Of a stretch of 64,000 nt of DNA, positions 11,511 through 24,426 are shown one piece after another. Source of the stretch: Cristatella mucedo (taxonomy: Eukaryota; Bryozoa; Phylactolaemata; Cristatellidae); NCBI GenBank assembly GCA_009760855.2, contig WPIO01000101.1, forward strand, positions 305,501 to 369,500. The letters are read 5' to 3'. How positions within the stretch are numbered: position 1 is the first letter of the stretch; each line of letters opens with the position of its first letter. The notes under the pieces were generated by a model, which saw only the letters and a program-made list of their open reading frames with translations, did not search any database and was not told the DNA's origin. A program made the position numbers and the translations under genes.

Positions 11511-12349
11511 AACGCTATCGTTACGAAGTCTGCTTTAGTGTAGCACCGACTTTGTGTGTGCAGCAGCCTGCTACTAGCTGCAGTGCGAGCACTCGACCAG
11601 AAGCTGAAGCAGCAGCATACCGACGATGACGTCATCTGCTCTCCTGCTGCTGCTGTCGACTTCGAAATGGTGACCTGGCCAGCTGTCCTCAGCTACTGCT
11701 CCCGGGCTACTCACATCCTCGACTGTCCTGCTGATTCTGCCATGTTTCTCATTTTCTCTTCGTTATGTGAAATGAAGTCTGCTGGCTACAGAATGCAGAG
11801 AACCGAGAGCTGCTTCGAGGCCTTGAGTGCGCTCATGCAAAACTCTTCTGCCAACCACCCACTCTGAGTCCTTGTGGCTCTACTACTGAGTTGCAGGAGG
11901 AGACGTAGCAAGAGCTGCAGAAGCTGCTGCACCGTCATTGGTTAGTTACCTGACCTTCCGGACTTCGCGGTTCACTCAGGTGTAGTGATGCCTGAGAGGC
12001 CGAACCCCAATATTCCAAGTCTTAGCCGTTTAATATCTCAACGGAGGCCTTTAAAGTGTGGCTAACATGAAGTTGATTATTTATTTTATATATCACTTAT
12101 TTTTATAAATAACTTTGTAATCATAATAATAAATATAGGTCATTTGTAAAGTGAGAAAGCCTGTCCTTCCGTAGCATGGAAAGATGGCAAGTTCTCCTGG
12201 AGTGACGTGCAATAGACGTGATTCAACGAAGCGAGCACAGACTCTCGTTGCAGCCCGAGAGCGCTAATTCTCTATCCACGAGCTTTGTAACCGGCTGCAA
12301 GAGAAGAAGTAACTAATCGTACATGATGTGCACTAAGCATTCGATCGCG

Positions 12350-12440
12350 CTTCCTTTGTAGCAAATCGAAAGTGCCTAGAAAGAGATTGAGCTCTCTGAG
12401 GGTGGTATATCAAATGCGTTATTATTATTATCGTTATTAC
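12350..12440 (+). mobile_element. L2-like LINE, isolated 3' tail
   Basis: CGAAAGTGCCTAGAAAGAG, a hairpin loop and GGTGGTATATCAAATGCG, ending in (ATT)n. Confidence 0.7.
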
Positions 12441-12682
12441 AGTATCGTGCTTAGACAAGCATGCAAAAGCACACAATTATGCCGTTTTGCAAGGACTGCT
12501 GCGGTACGATGAAGGTTTACCAGTACCATGCATTCTGACCACTGACCGTTCTTTGGCGGTAGCTTTTTTGCAGGTTGCTTAAGCATGAACGAGAGGGCAA
12601 GTATGGTGCTTAGGCCAGCCAGTGTAATGAAACATAAAAAGTACAATTGGCATTACCGGTTAGTAAGACCTATGGCTAGTAG

Positions 12683-13340
12683 CATACATAATAATAATAA
12701 TAATACACTTGATAAAGCGCCCTCAGAGAGAACTCAATCTCTTTCTAGGTGCTTTACATTTGCTGCAAAGGAAACACGATCGAATAGTGAGTGGTATTAT
12801 GCTTGATAAACAACATGAATAACATGGTTATGGGTGACATGCACAGGGTCAGCATGCAAGTGTGTTAGTAGCAGCATGTACAGTGTCAGCACGCATAAGC
12901 ACATAAAGGATGGATCATAAGGACCCACTAAATGCTGTCATAAATAGGTGCGTTTTAAGTTCTTTTGTAATTTAGTCAAGTCAGTGAATGTCATGACGCA
13001 AGTCGGGAGTGAGTTCCAAGCTTTGGGAGTGTATGAACTAAATGCATGGTCTCCAGAGGATTTGAGGTTTGTACGAGGTATAAGTAATCTGTTGGATTCC
13101 GAAAAGCGGGTGGTACGATGCTTAGCCTGGTGAGGGAGTAGATCTGATAGGTAGGTTGGAGCAAAAGAATGAAGGGACCTACAAGTGAGCGACAAAACCT
13201 TGGAGTCGATGCGTTGCTTGACTGGTAGCCAGTGTAGGTCGGCGAGAAGTGGTGTGATGTGACAACTGCAACGCTCACGACAGACGAGCCTAGCTGCAGA
13301 GTTTTGCACCAGCGCTCAGCGCCTGATTGCACATACATTA
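12683..13340 (-). mobile_element. L2-like LINE fragment, C-terminal domain and 3' tail
   Basis: On the - strand an open frame (13309-12938) reads QNSAARLVCRERCSCHITPL, LHWLPVKQRIDSKVLSL and KAWNSLPTCVM, the conserved C-terminal region of L2-type elements. The hairpin tail and (ATT)n follow at 12760-12683. Confidence 0.85.
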
Positions 13341-14229
13341 GTAGCATGTATTATTCATGCCAAGGTGAGCGTGCAAAACACACTGAAACCGAAAAGACTA
13401 GGTCCTTGGGGCTAAATGGATCGAACACGTCACTAACCGAGAGTTACATGAAGCAATGTCATTGCAGGCTGGAACCGAAGCTGGTAGCGATTTCCAAACT
13501 TTCCATGTCTACGTGCTTAATGTTATATTCGAAAAAAGATTAAACGTTCGTTCGCTGGACGGTGAGACGACTGGAAGCTCAGAAGCCAGTGTTTCGAGAG
13601 CACGTGACTGTTTGTGCAACGTGGTCGAATAGGTCGGCCCGGTGCAGGTGAGTGAAGTGAATTGTAAGCAGGACAGAGGATTGCGACATCGATTCCATGC
13701 TTGATAGGGATCCATTGAAGCTCAAGCAGGAGTGTGCTTATTTGTCAGCTACTATCGGGGACAAGGCTCTGTTCGTTAGCACGTGATTCGTTTATCTGCA
13801 GACTAGAATATATTAGATACGATCCTTGTCTCCATTCATGAGTGTTCACGCAGAGACAAGAGAGACCTAATTAGAGAGGCACGGGACTGAGATAGACAGA
13901 CCGAGAAAGATAGATTGATAAATAAAGCCCGTACACAGGCAGATGGCTACTTTTGGGGAGGCAGACCTTCAACACTTCCAATCAAATCCAATCTGGGAGG
14001 GGGTGTGCCAGCTAGCTCGACTGATGTGCATCTGGATTATTTAGCCTTGCGGTGCTCGGTGCCTGATGGGTCTTGCGTGAGTGCAATCAGGCCTTCATTT
14101 CTGAGGGGTAGCCGAGCAAAGTTTGGATGAGGCCAAGGCATTCTCGAGCCGATCCCATGCCCACGTTCTCCATGCCCTCTTCTCCCAGAGGTCAGCTCAA
14201 AGTGTGCCCTGCATTTCGGGCCTCTCTAC

Positions 14230-14560
<331 letters not shown>

Positions 14561-16809
14561 TTCCATCTGCTCTGCGGCTTCCAGTCTGTTCACCCAGCGC
14601 TCCTCCCACTGAACTGAATTTTTGTGACGATTGGACCTTCAGTTAGTGTGCACTGTAAGTCTGGACTTATTTCCTGCTTCTGTCACCACCTGCAATGACT
14701 TTATATCATTGAGGTTTTCAGCTAAAAAAAAAACGAATCTGTTTAGCTCAATTGTCCCTGCCCCCAGCAAACTTGCCATTTCTGTGCTCGATTCAGTGCC
14801 TGCATCAGCCTAAGCAGGGCTCCTACTAACCGACTGCCCTTGAGTGACTTCCTGTGTGCTTTTGCATGCTGGTTTAAGCATGATACTTATGAGTGCTTTT
14901 TCATGCTTATCCAAGTTTGATACCGTGCATGTCATTAACGACTGGTTAACGCTTCTCCTACAGTAAGTTGCAATGTGCTTGGATGGAAAATTGATTCGCT
15001 CTGGTCATGTACAAGTGACCTATTATTATTTTTGCAGCTACCGACAGTGGCCCACAATAGGGGAGGCATGCATATTTGGTATATACCTGTATTCGTTTTG
15101 GATTCAATTTGATTGGTACTTCTTGTCGCTTGACTTTGCTCGGTCAGTTAAGGGGCTTCCCTAATTATGCAAAAGCATTACCAGGCACGTCTTGCTCTTC
15201 TACCCTCATATGCTACCCAAATAAATTGGTATCTTGTTCAATCGATATCCAATTAGCCTTAATCTACTGTGCATGCATGCGTGTCCATCGATCTACATTT
15301 ATGCTGGCTTACTTTGAGGCCCCATTCATGATTGCTATTAGTAATCTGCATCGGTGTGAGGACTCCATTGAAACAATACTGACTAGAGTCAAGCATTTAG
15401 AGAGCCAATAAGCCGGTGTGAGATTATTAGCTTCTCGGTGTAAGGTAGCTGCCACTTATAGTTGGGGACATAACCGTGACGAAGTTTAGATCATGTGATC
15501 ATGGGGCAGACGACTCAAGCTCCCCAGCAGGCCTTCTGGCTCAATATTTACAGAATAGTCTAGAGCCGTCTCTCACCTTTGCTCTTCCAGTGGCGAACAC
15601 TTTGGACTGCTTTGCTATTATGGTTTGGAGTCTCGTGCCAACTGAGAAGTACTTGTGTACTGACTGCTGAGCTCAAACCTGGGTCACAGCACACACAGGT
15701 GACTAAATATCGAGTAGGCTAAACGACGGTCACACGTGACCACCAGATGAGCTGGCTGATGCTTTGGTATGTGCACCTCCTTGGGCGATCAGGTAAGGCG
15801 TTCGAAGTGTTTCCCACCTTTCCTGCTCCTCCTGTTTCTGCTCCTCGTCTTCATCCTCCTCCTCCCGCCCCGCCTCTTTCTGCTACCGATGCTGCTGCTC
15901 GGAGGTTGTCTCAGTTAAGACCAAGGCAGCTACTACGCTTTGCTGCCAGATAGCAGAGAGATGGTACCCAGCAGCCTCGTGTGACGTGCTGCATCACGCG
16001 GTGCACTGTAGAGCTCCACCGCGCAATGCAGCACTTCGAGAGGGCAGCACTTGTGTTGTGAACTAGTGAGCTCCTGACAGGACGCTTTTGAGATGCAAGT
16101 GCAGTGCCCTGGTCACTGCCATCGAGCTCCGGGCCACGGCAGCACCACCGGCTGTCTGTCCGTGGTGCTCAGTTATCGCGCCACAGTCAGCCGCCGGATG
16201 CCTTCTCACGCTGCTCCTCCTTCCTTCGTCCGAGCTCTTCTCTCTGGGAGTCCGAGCTGTCCTATCTGGGCCCTGTCGTTGAGGTGCTACTACTACTACT
16301 GATACCTTGGCCGGCTCGTTTCCCTGACGTTCTCTCTGCAGCAGCTACTTGGCTGGCACTCGGGTGGAGGGGATGGGAGGGGAGAAGGAGACTCGCGAGT
16401 GAAATTGTTGAGTGATGAGGGCGAGGGCCCTTGAGTGTTGTTAACTTCTGCAGCAACCCGAGAGTGGGTCTAACTCATCATGTGACTCATCACCGCCCAG
16501 ATGCACGTGCTTGCTCCTGGCCAGCAGGCTGCGCCTGTCACATGCTTAATCTCGGCTGGGTTCGGTCGCTAGTTAGCTGCGAATTGCGTGAGCATGGCCG
16601 AGTCAGTGGGCAAATCGTCTATATGCAGTGCCGTCGTGGTGGCTATCGCTTTTCGTTGTACAATTGAGGAATGGATGTGTATGAAAGGAAGAGACAGGCA
16701 ATGGGTTGTCAGGTCAATTGATGTCAATCCCGGCCCAAGCTGTGGCTGATGCATCGATTTCGGGCCCTAACCGCTGAAGCAAGCTCCCTGGCGAAAATAT
16801 GATTGCGGT

Positions 16810-16872
16810 CATGATACAGGCTGTGGAGTGCATGCTACAGGCTGTGGAGTGCATGATACAGGCTGCGGAATG
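16810..16872. repeat. Three copies of a 21-bp repeat
   Basis: CATGATACAGGCTGTGGAGTG, then a copy with one change, then a copy with two changes. Confidence 0.85.
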
Positions 16873-17154
16873 CATGATATTGCTATTGTGGAAACACCCC
16901 AATAGTCTCGCTAGTAGCAGTCATCTAGTTTTGCCTCTTCAATGTCCGTTTAGTTCTTCTCCATTCATCTGTTCGGACTGTCTGTCATGTCCACCTTGAA
17001 CCTGGGCCTGCCGTTTCATTTGGCTCTCCAGAGTGACAATGCCTCGATGGGCCCCACAGCTCTAATTACCTTATCCCACAGATTTGCTGTCCTAGAATAA
17101 TTGATGCACAAGCGATGCAGTAAAGTTAGCATTGGCATTGTAGCTTTGGGAAGT

Positions 17155-17236
17155 CGCGTTTCCCTTTGCAGAAAATGTAAAGTGCCTCGAAACAGATTGA
17201 GTTCTCTGAGGGCGCTTTACCAAGTGCATTATTGTT
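17155..17236 (+). mobile_element. L2-like LINE, isolated 3' tail
   Basis: GTAAAGTGCCTCGAAACAG, the AGATTGAGTTCTCTGAGG core, then GGCGCTTTACCAAGTGC. Confidence 0.7.
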
Positions 17237-17764
17237 TTTACAATAAGCTCCCCACGTCTAGTTTCATTAAAAGCTATGCTATCGCCGTGGCAATCTAAAA
17301 AAAAACTCAGCCAGTAATTAGCATCAATAAGACGCCTGTCACAACTGAACCGCCGGGGAGGGGACTGGACCGTGACCCCGAATAAAGCGATCGACTACAA
17401 GGACGGGGCCAGGACGGACGGGGCTCCTCGGGCTGAGAAATGCCGCTTGGTATATTTATTCGGCCGATTACTACCCCCTTCCTCCGGGAGCTGGGGGACC
17501 GAGATCGCTGACACCCATCCACCGTCGCTTTCTTCGCTGTGACTTCAGAAACGATGCATGCCATTAGTATGGATAATTCAACTGTCTTCCATTTGAAACT
17601 GTGTCATTTTGAAGGTCGAGCAAGATCGATCCACATCAAGGATTTTGAGCGGAATCGTGAGGTCCAAGCTAGAGGGGCACAGGCTGTGTCGTGGATACGC
17701 TGTCAGATAGAATGCAAATTGAACACACTCGGAACTCGAACTCAGAACTCGAACTGCATCTCTT

Positions 17765-18850
17765 TCGAAGCACTTTACATATGCTTTAAAGGAAACATGA
17801 CCGAATGGTTAGTGGTAGCATGCTCAATGTCAACCAGCACGACTTGGTTAGGGGTGACATGCACAGTGCCAACATGTAGAACGTGGTCAGTGGCATCATG
17901 CACAATGTCAGCACGCACAAGCACACAAAGGACGATTTAGAAGGACCCGCTAAATGCTGTGATGAGCAGATGCATTTTAAGGATCTTTTTAAATGTCGTC
18001 AAGTCACTGGATTTCGTGACGTCAGTCGAAGGAAGTGAGTTCCAGGCTTTGGGAGCATACGAACTAAAGGCACGGTCCCGATGATTTGAGGTTCGTACGA
18101 GGTATAGCTAAACAATTTAAGTGAGAAAAGCAGGTGCTACGATGCTTAGTCTGGTGAGGGAGTAAATCTGATAGGTAGGCTGGAACCAGAGAATGAAGTG
18201 ACCTAAAAGTGAGTGACAGAACCTTGAAGTCGATGTGTTTCTTGACTGGGAGCCAGTGTAGGTCGGTGAGAAGTGGTGTGACGTGTCAACTGTGATGCTC
18301 ACGACCGACAAGCCTAGCTGCAGAGTTTAGCACCAGCTGTAAGTGCCTGATAGCACAGGCCGGTAGACCAGCAAGCAGTGAGTTACAGAATTCGAGACGG
18401 GATATCATAAATCATGATCTATTTCGGGGACATACACACGATTTCCAGGTTTGGGATGCAAGCTGCACTGCCCCAGCCCCTTGGGCATTTGGAAATTTGC
18501 CCGGGATATTGGTAATTCCCTTTGTTTATGGAGGGGAGCAACTGCCCCCTACCTCCTGGCTCTGCCCCTGATTTATTTGGGTGCCGTATCTCTGTCTAAG
18601 CAAGCCCGAAATTTTTAGCAATATTATGTAGCTGAAAGTAGGCTGACTTGACTGTGGGGCTGATGTGGTCGTCTAGTGAAAGGTCACTTTGGAACAGGAC
18701 ACCTAGATTTAGTGCAGATGCAATAGGACATATGCGGGCAGAGCCAATTTTGAGCGTTAAGCCGTCCAGTTTCTTTGTCGCATTAAAATTTGCCCATGAC
18801 TAGTAAGCTGGTTTTATCGTCATTTGATTAGAGAAAGTTTTCTGTCATCC
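17765..18850 (-). mobile_element. L2-like LINE fragment, RT and C-terminal region, split by a 144-bp insertion
   Basis: On the - strand 18850-18580 encodes LKIGSARICPIASALNLGVLFQSDLSLDDHISPTVKSAYFQLHNIAKN-type sequence (stops present). 18414-17765 encodes the SRLEFCNSLLAG to LHWLPVKK region and the start of the 3' UTR. A short element at 18425-18568 separates the two halves. Confidence 0.8.
18425..18568. mobile_element. 144-bp non-autonomous insert with 10-bp target duplication
   Basis: The insert interrupts the L2-like fragment and is flanked by TGATCTATTT (18415-18424) and TGATTTATTT (18569-18578), a 10-bp duplication with one change. It begins CGGGGACA and ends TCTGCCCC, suggesting a short inverted GGGGMA terminus. 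It carries no ORF. A 9-10 bp duplication would fit a Mutator-like or similar DNA transposon derivative. Confidence 0.6.
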
Positions 18851-19814
18851 GTGTGTAGATGTCAGCAAAGCATCTAGCAAGGTAGTTGAGAGAATACGGC
18901 GTGGTCACAAGTGCTTAAAACCCTGTTTCTCAGTTCGGCGTTCAGAAACAGACGGAATCAGTGCAATCGTAGCTTGTGGTACTAGGCGAGGGTCGGCTTG
19001 TTTTCTCGAACACCAGAATTCGCAAAGACGCGTTGAGTTGAATTCATTTCAGAATACTTCCTGTGCTCTCGGAGCAAGGAGGTCATCTTTGGCAAGGTCT
19101 ATGTCACTGCACAGTCTACGTCGGCGAGGAAAGGATTACGAGTCAATGTTCAACGCAGGTCTCGTGAACTGAAGTGACCTTTAAATGGGTTCTGCAGGGC
19201 ATCCAGCTGTCTGCAGAATTCTGCCTACTGATTCATGTAGACGGGTTCTCACACTCCCTAATTTATCCTAAGCATTTCCTAATCATAGATAGTTCTCTAT
19301 GCTGTCTGGCCCTAGCCTCCACTTCCTAAATGAAATTGTGGAATGAGAGAATGAAATGCTTGCAGTCCTTCAGCAGCATCCATAATGGTGACGCCTGGGC
19401 CTTAGAGTGCAAGATTCACCTCCATTCATATGGCCAAAACTATCCGCCAAGTAGACCGAGCTGCAAATGAATGCCTCACCGTCAAAATTGCCTGAGAATG
19501 GGCTTCTTCTTTTCTTAAAAAAGTGAATTTAGTTCGGAAGTTCAATCGAGCACTTCAAGACTTGTCCTCTGGACAAGCCAGCGAACTTATGTGTCATAGA
19601 GAAGAGTTTCAGTTTCTGCTCTCGTTTCTTGACAAACGTCAGTCGTGCTGCCTTGTCGAGGAGGCAGCACCATTCACTGACCGATTTCTAGCTTATGGGC
19701 CATGCGATAGGAGGCTACTTGCGAGTGATTTGAATGCTTTAAATAGGCAGCATGTAACCGTGCTCGAAATTACAGTGCACCAGCTATCCGAAAGCTAACT
19801 GCATCGTGTTGTAG

Positions 19815-20514
19815 GTGCAGATGATGAACTCTCAGAGAAGGAAATCCACGACCGTGCAGTGCAGCTGTTGCAGCAGTGTGACGGTGAGGTGAAGGACGTC
19901 TCTGGCCTCTGTGCTGCGCCCTTGTGGCCTGCTCTGCACACGACTTTCGCTCTGCTGCCGAGGCTAGGGGTTACTTTCTAGCGAGCAGCCTAAGGCAGGT
20001 CGCGGTGCTAGCCCATTTACCGATTGCAAGTAAGCAAACTTCGACCTCTGCTAGGGTCGCTTGCGTTTGCAGGCGTCATAGCAGAAGTGACGCAGCCATC
20101 GCTGGGCGTGGGTTACGAGCTGGCATATGCTGCGGGGATTGGAAAGAAGGTCATGTGTTTGTATAGAAATCGACCTGAGAAAGGTGAGCCATAGACTGAC
20201 TATCAGCACATCCCGCGATGCTGCCGCGATCTTTGCTATCCGTAGGTCGTCAGTAGATCTCTGCGATGCTGTCTCCTCGCGTAACTACGTGCTCTTTAAT
20301 CGCGCCCTCACCTGCTGCTGCTGCTACCGGGTTTTTATGTGGAGTCCTGATTTTGTCACACCCTCTTCGCTTTTCGTTCTCATATTCAGCAGTGCTATCA
20401 CCGATGATTCGTGGCGCTGAAAATGGTAGCACTTTCATTGTGACGGACTACAAGGAAGAAGAAGTCAGTGAAATAATACATCGATTTCTCTTAAGTTGCT
20501 GCAGCAATGACTGA
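19815..20514 (+). CDS. DNPH1: DNPH1-like hydrolase, copy 2, exons 2-4
   Basis: Exon 2 is 19815-19883 (acceptor TTGTAG, donor GTGAGG), exon 3 is 20073-20183 (acceptor TTTGCAG, donor GTGAGC), and exon 4 is 20393-20514, ending in TGA. All junctions are phase 1. With exon 1 at 8095 the product is 151 residues; mammalian proteins are about 163-174. Exon 3 carries AEVTQPSLGVGYE with the catalytic Glu. Exon 4 carries VLSPMIRGAENG with the inter-subunit Ser. Exon 2 aligns by IH and LLQQ-D to the family's IHEQDLEWLQQAD, but the catalytic Asp (rat Asp69) is Ala here. Together with the missing P-loop Arg in exon 1 this suggests altered or lost hydrolase activity, although the reading frame is intact. 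The exon 4 acceptor is CAGCAG, so a one-Ala insertion is possible. ATTAAA follows the stop by 18 bp. Confidence 0.88.
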
Positions 20515-20532
20515 AGGTCACTTTAAGTGTGA

Positions 20533-20538
20533 ATTAAA
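20533..20538 (+). terminator. ATTAAA polyadenylation signal of DNPH1 copy 2
   Basis: ATTAAA begins 18 bp after the TGA, the commonest variant of AATAAA. Cleavage would be expected near 20550-20565. No canonical signal was found close behind the stop of copy 1. Confidence 0.5.
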
Positions 20539-20539
20539 G

Positions 20540-22040
20540 GATTGTGTCATCATGCCTGCAATCATATAGGTGACAAATAATGCAGGCGTACAAGCATTGA
20601 TGGCGTGCACGAGACATTGGTCACGTGAGCCGGCGACCGAGAGTTCGCCGTAGGCACCTCAGCGTGAGGATTGCGACCTCGAGCGTTTTGTAGAACTTAT
20701 GTGAACCGAATAGCTGGTGATTTTTGTGAGCCCAATACATTAAAATTGACATGAAAGCCTTGATTTAACTCCCAACTTGCCAACTCTGCCTCCGACTGTT
20801 TGATTGTCAGTGTGTGTCTCCTATTTATCTATCTATCGAGTAAGGGCCGTCACTCGTATAATTAGCTGGTGTGTGTGCGTGCGTGTGTATGTGTGCGTGC
20901 CCGCGCGCGCGTGTGTGTATGTATGCGCGTGACTTCGTTCTCTAGCATGAGCGATCGTAGTGCGACTCACGGTGACTACACGACGACCTATCCTTGTCGC
21001 AGCCCGCGAGACCATCATGGTACACGCGAGAGACCGGAGCGGATAGATAGGATAATACAGGTTGACAGAAGTCTGCACTGGTTATCGCCAGCGTAACTAG
21101 GTTTTCTCGAGCCGGCGCGTGTCGGAGTACGCTTTCCGTGCCTCCAAGTTCGCTTACATTCAACACCGCGTCTGCTCACATCATGCTCACAAATGGCTGT
21201 TTACATTTTAAATCATGCTCCTGTCTCGTCCTCGCTTGCCGACATGGCCACGTTTGTTGCTTGCCTTATTCCGATACGCGCCAGCGCCAGCTCCTCCCAT
21301 CTTTCACACACTCGTCTGCCGAGATGTCTACTTTGCCTCAATATTCACGCCTGGACGTGTCGGCGTCGCCGTTATTCCGCTGCAGGTCTCTGTCGATACT
21401 CCGATCAGACGCAGATTTTGCTTTGTGGTCAAGGTCGCTGCAATTGCGACTCGAGTCCTCGCCATTCGGGCTTGGTAGCTGCAAAAACAGAATTGCGTGT
21501 GCGCCTGTGCTGCGCCAAGCCGCCTTACAACCTTACTACGCACGCTTCGTATTTTCCGCTCGTATTCCACTGCGCACCGTCGCGTAGCTTTGCACGTGCC
21601 ACGAAGATCGAACGATGGCTCCGGGTGTAGAATTGCCATGGCGCCAGGCTCAGCCTGGGCGTCCGTCCGTGCGCTTGCTCGAGTAACGCGTGAATGACAA
21701 GGGAGAGGCGCGCCGGAATTAGGAGAACGCGCTTCAATCCGGTCAAGTCGCCGTGAAAAGTCAGAATGATGTGTAATTCATCTGTGATAGTTGAAAGTGT
21801 AGCCCGGAACTATCAGCAAAGGATGGCTTTACAAAAAAAAAGAAAAAAAAAGTGCCAGAAGAGCTAGCAAGAAACAAAATGGCGTCGAGGCGTTACAATT
21901 GCCGCAGCGAGCTTGGCAGTCCAAGGCGGCAGGTAGAGGATGAGAGCTTTAGGTCGTGGACTTTCGTTTTCTTGATACTTGTTCATTGGCCATTGTTTTT
22001 ATTCGTGCTTTAGTCGCTGCTGCGCTCTCCGGATACTCTG
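20540..22040. other. No gene recognised
   Basis: Downstream of DNPH1 copy 2. ORFs of 145-149 codons at 21138-21630 overlap in three frames and match nothing. Confidence 0.45.
20868..20932. repeat. (TG)n-rich tract with CG interruptions
   Basis: Alternating purine-pyrimidine throughout, with a central CCCGCGCGCGCGTG. Confidence 0.9.
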
Positions 22041-22044
22041 GGGT

Positions 22045-22345
22045 CTCTGAGATCTCTGGATATCAGATCTCCGGATATCAGATCTCTGGATATCAGATAA
22101 ATAAATAAATAAATCCTAGCTGATTAAACAGCCTCTTTTTGTATAGCGACAGAAAAGCCTCTACGGCTATCACCACCGCTTGCAGCGTCGATAAAGGATC
22201 GCCCACCGCAGGAATCGAACCCACGACCTTGGGACCAAGGCCGTGAAAGCAACCGCCTTACCTAGTGTGCCATCACGGCTCACCAAGATCTATCAGATAT
22301 ATCAGATCTATCAGATATATCAGATCTATCTCTGAGATCTCTGGA
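22045..22345. repeat. GATATC/AGATCT short repeat array, split by SINE1 copy C
   Basis: Units such as AGATCTCTGGATATC recur at 22049-22097 and CAGATCTATCAGATATAT at 22287-22345, with the SINE between. Confidence 0.75.
22098..22283 (-). mobile_element. SINE1 copy C with (AAAT)n tail
   Basis: A near-complete copy whose tail on the + strand reads AAATAAATAAATAAAT at 22098-22114. It sits inside a local array of GATATCAGATCT-like repeats present on both sides. Confidence 0.85.
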
Positions 22346-23237
22346 TACGCTTCGTTACGGTCCGTTCTTTCACCGTGCATCAGGAAAAGTTTCGTCCGTG
22401 AAGGGCGCCCTCTTTAAAGGCAGCCTGCGCGCATTCTTGCATTCTCAATCGCCAGTCGGTCAGCGTCAGGCCTTGCGACTCGATGGCTACTCTTTGCCCT
22501 CGCGACTCGACGGGTGTGCCCCTTTTTTCAAAATCAGCCCTCGGCTGGTTGTTTCACCGGAGCAGCAGCAGCAGCAGATCTTTGAAGGAGATTAAGCGGC
22601 AGTGAGAGTGAAGCGCGTTCTCGCAGGAAGCGAGGGTGCTGCCACAGGGCTGCTTACGTACGGCCGCATCGATTCGTACCACGTGCTCGCGTACGGCCGC
22701 ATCGATTCGGCCCAGCGCTAAGGGAGCGGAGACACGTGGCGCACAGCGACGACGGCCAGGCAGAGGGTCTCGGAGCGCATTCTCTCGCCGGCCATTAGAG
22801 GCCCGCGCGGTTGCTAAATTTCTTGGATTCGACACTCGGACCGCTGCTACCGTGCTCTTTGCTAGGCTCAGCGGTCCAACGGCGGCTTGCGATAGCCGCG
22901 TCGCAGTGGAGGTGGAGCCGGGCAGCTACTCCGCGCCTTTCGCTGGCAGCGGCGGCGGCGGCGGTGCCGCGGTAAATAGGCCACGAATCGTCGACGAGCA
23001 GCGGCTGCGAGTTCGGCGCTTATCCTGCTGCCGTCTGCTGCCTCCTTTGTCTGAAAAAGCAAGCCGCTGCACTTCCGCGAGTAGACGCACGAAGTATTTG
23101 CATTTTGCATCGCCCGTCTGTCTCCCGTCTCGAAAACGGGCGCTGCTCGCATTTTGCGGCGCGGGGTCAGAGGCGGATGCAGATTATCCGCGAGCTCGAA
23201 AGTAGAGGCGCGGTGGAGCGCGCGAGCGCGCTCCGCC

Positions 23238-23274
23238 GCGCACTGGGCGCGATGCGGCGGCGCGCCCAGTGCGC
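23238..23274. repeat. Perfect 14-bp hairpin
   Basis: GCGCACTGGGCGCG pairs with its reverse complement across a 9-base loop. A second perfect hairpin of 13 bp with a 3-base loop lies at 23580-23608. Confidence 0.85.
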
Positions 23275-24277
23275 CGAGCCGCGGCCAGCTCCGAGCAGCG
23301 AAAGGACAGAAGAGCAGAGGAGGCGGAGCGGGCAGCGCAGCCGAGTTCACGCGACAGGCTCGCATGCGCCTGACGGCTGGCCGTCTGCACGCCGAGCGCG
23401 CCGGGACTTCATCGCTGCGTCTTCTTCTTTACCCGCTCGGGCGCGCCAAGCAGCGATTCCGCCAGCTTACGGGCCGCTTGTGGGTCGGTCGGTCAGTCGG
23501 TCCGTCCGGATCGCGCGGCGCTCGGATCGAGCCGATATCAACGGCCACCAGTCAAGATGGCGATCGAGTAAAGCGTACAGCGAGTCAGGTCGATCCGACC
23601 TGACTCGCGCTTGACCCAAGCGAGACGAGCGAGCGACTCGTGTCCTCAAGGACCACCGACAACCGCTGCCGCTTCCGCCTGCGCCGCCGCCGACGGCTGC
23701 GCGGCGCCGAAGCTCTTTGGCGCCGCGGGCTGCCGCGGGCGCCAAAGGGCCCGCCTCTGCGCCGCGCGGGAAAGTGGGCGTTTGCCACGGCGGACAGCAG
23801 TCGCCGCTTTTGCCTACGGCCGCCGCCGCCGCCGGCTTGCAGCGGGGCGGTCAGATATAGTGCTTCTAGATTCGCGTCGCACGCGTCGACTTGGCAATGC
23901 GTGACCTACCTGGGGTTCTGGCATTTCACGAATTGCGGCGCTGCCCGTCCGACGCCGGAAGCTGACTGTTTCGGCGCGCTCACCTTGAGCTCGAGCGTGC
24001 CGGAATGCGCGTTTAGAATCTGGCTATTTACGGCGGGCTGGCAGTGCTGTCTAGGATCCAGTCTGGAGTCCAGTGAGCAGGCGGAAAAACAACGAGAGCA
24101 GAAGCTATTTGACACGTTCGTTCGTATTTGTGGCCAGCATCCACTGCGACAAACGTCCGGCTGCGGCGGTGGCTGCGGCGGCGAGCGCAGGAGCGGCTCT
24201 GCGATAGCGATAGGGTTGGTCGCGTCCTTTGCCGAGGCAACGGCCGCGAAGTGGGAGCGCGCGCGATCGCGCGCTTC

Positions 24278-24426
24278 ACGCTTCACGCTTCACGCTTCAC
24301 GCTTCACGCTTCACGCTTCACGCTTCACGCTTCACGCTTCACGCTTCACGCTTCACGCTTCACGCTTCACGCTTCACGCTTCACGCTTCACGCTTCACGC
24401 TTCACGCTTCACGCTTCACGCTTCAC
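24278..24426. repeat. Heptamer minisatellite (CTTCACG)n
   Basis: About 21 almost perfect copies of CTTCACG in a CpG-dense block. Because 7 is prime to 3, every frame reads the same 7-residue cycle (RFTLHAS), which creates long false ORFs on both strands. Confidence 0.95.

Noticed and set aside
24278-24426. CRISPR array
   Set aside because: The units are contiguous heptamers without spacers, in an animal genome. No cas genes.
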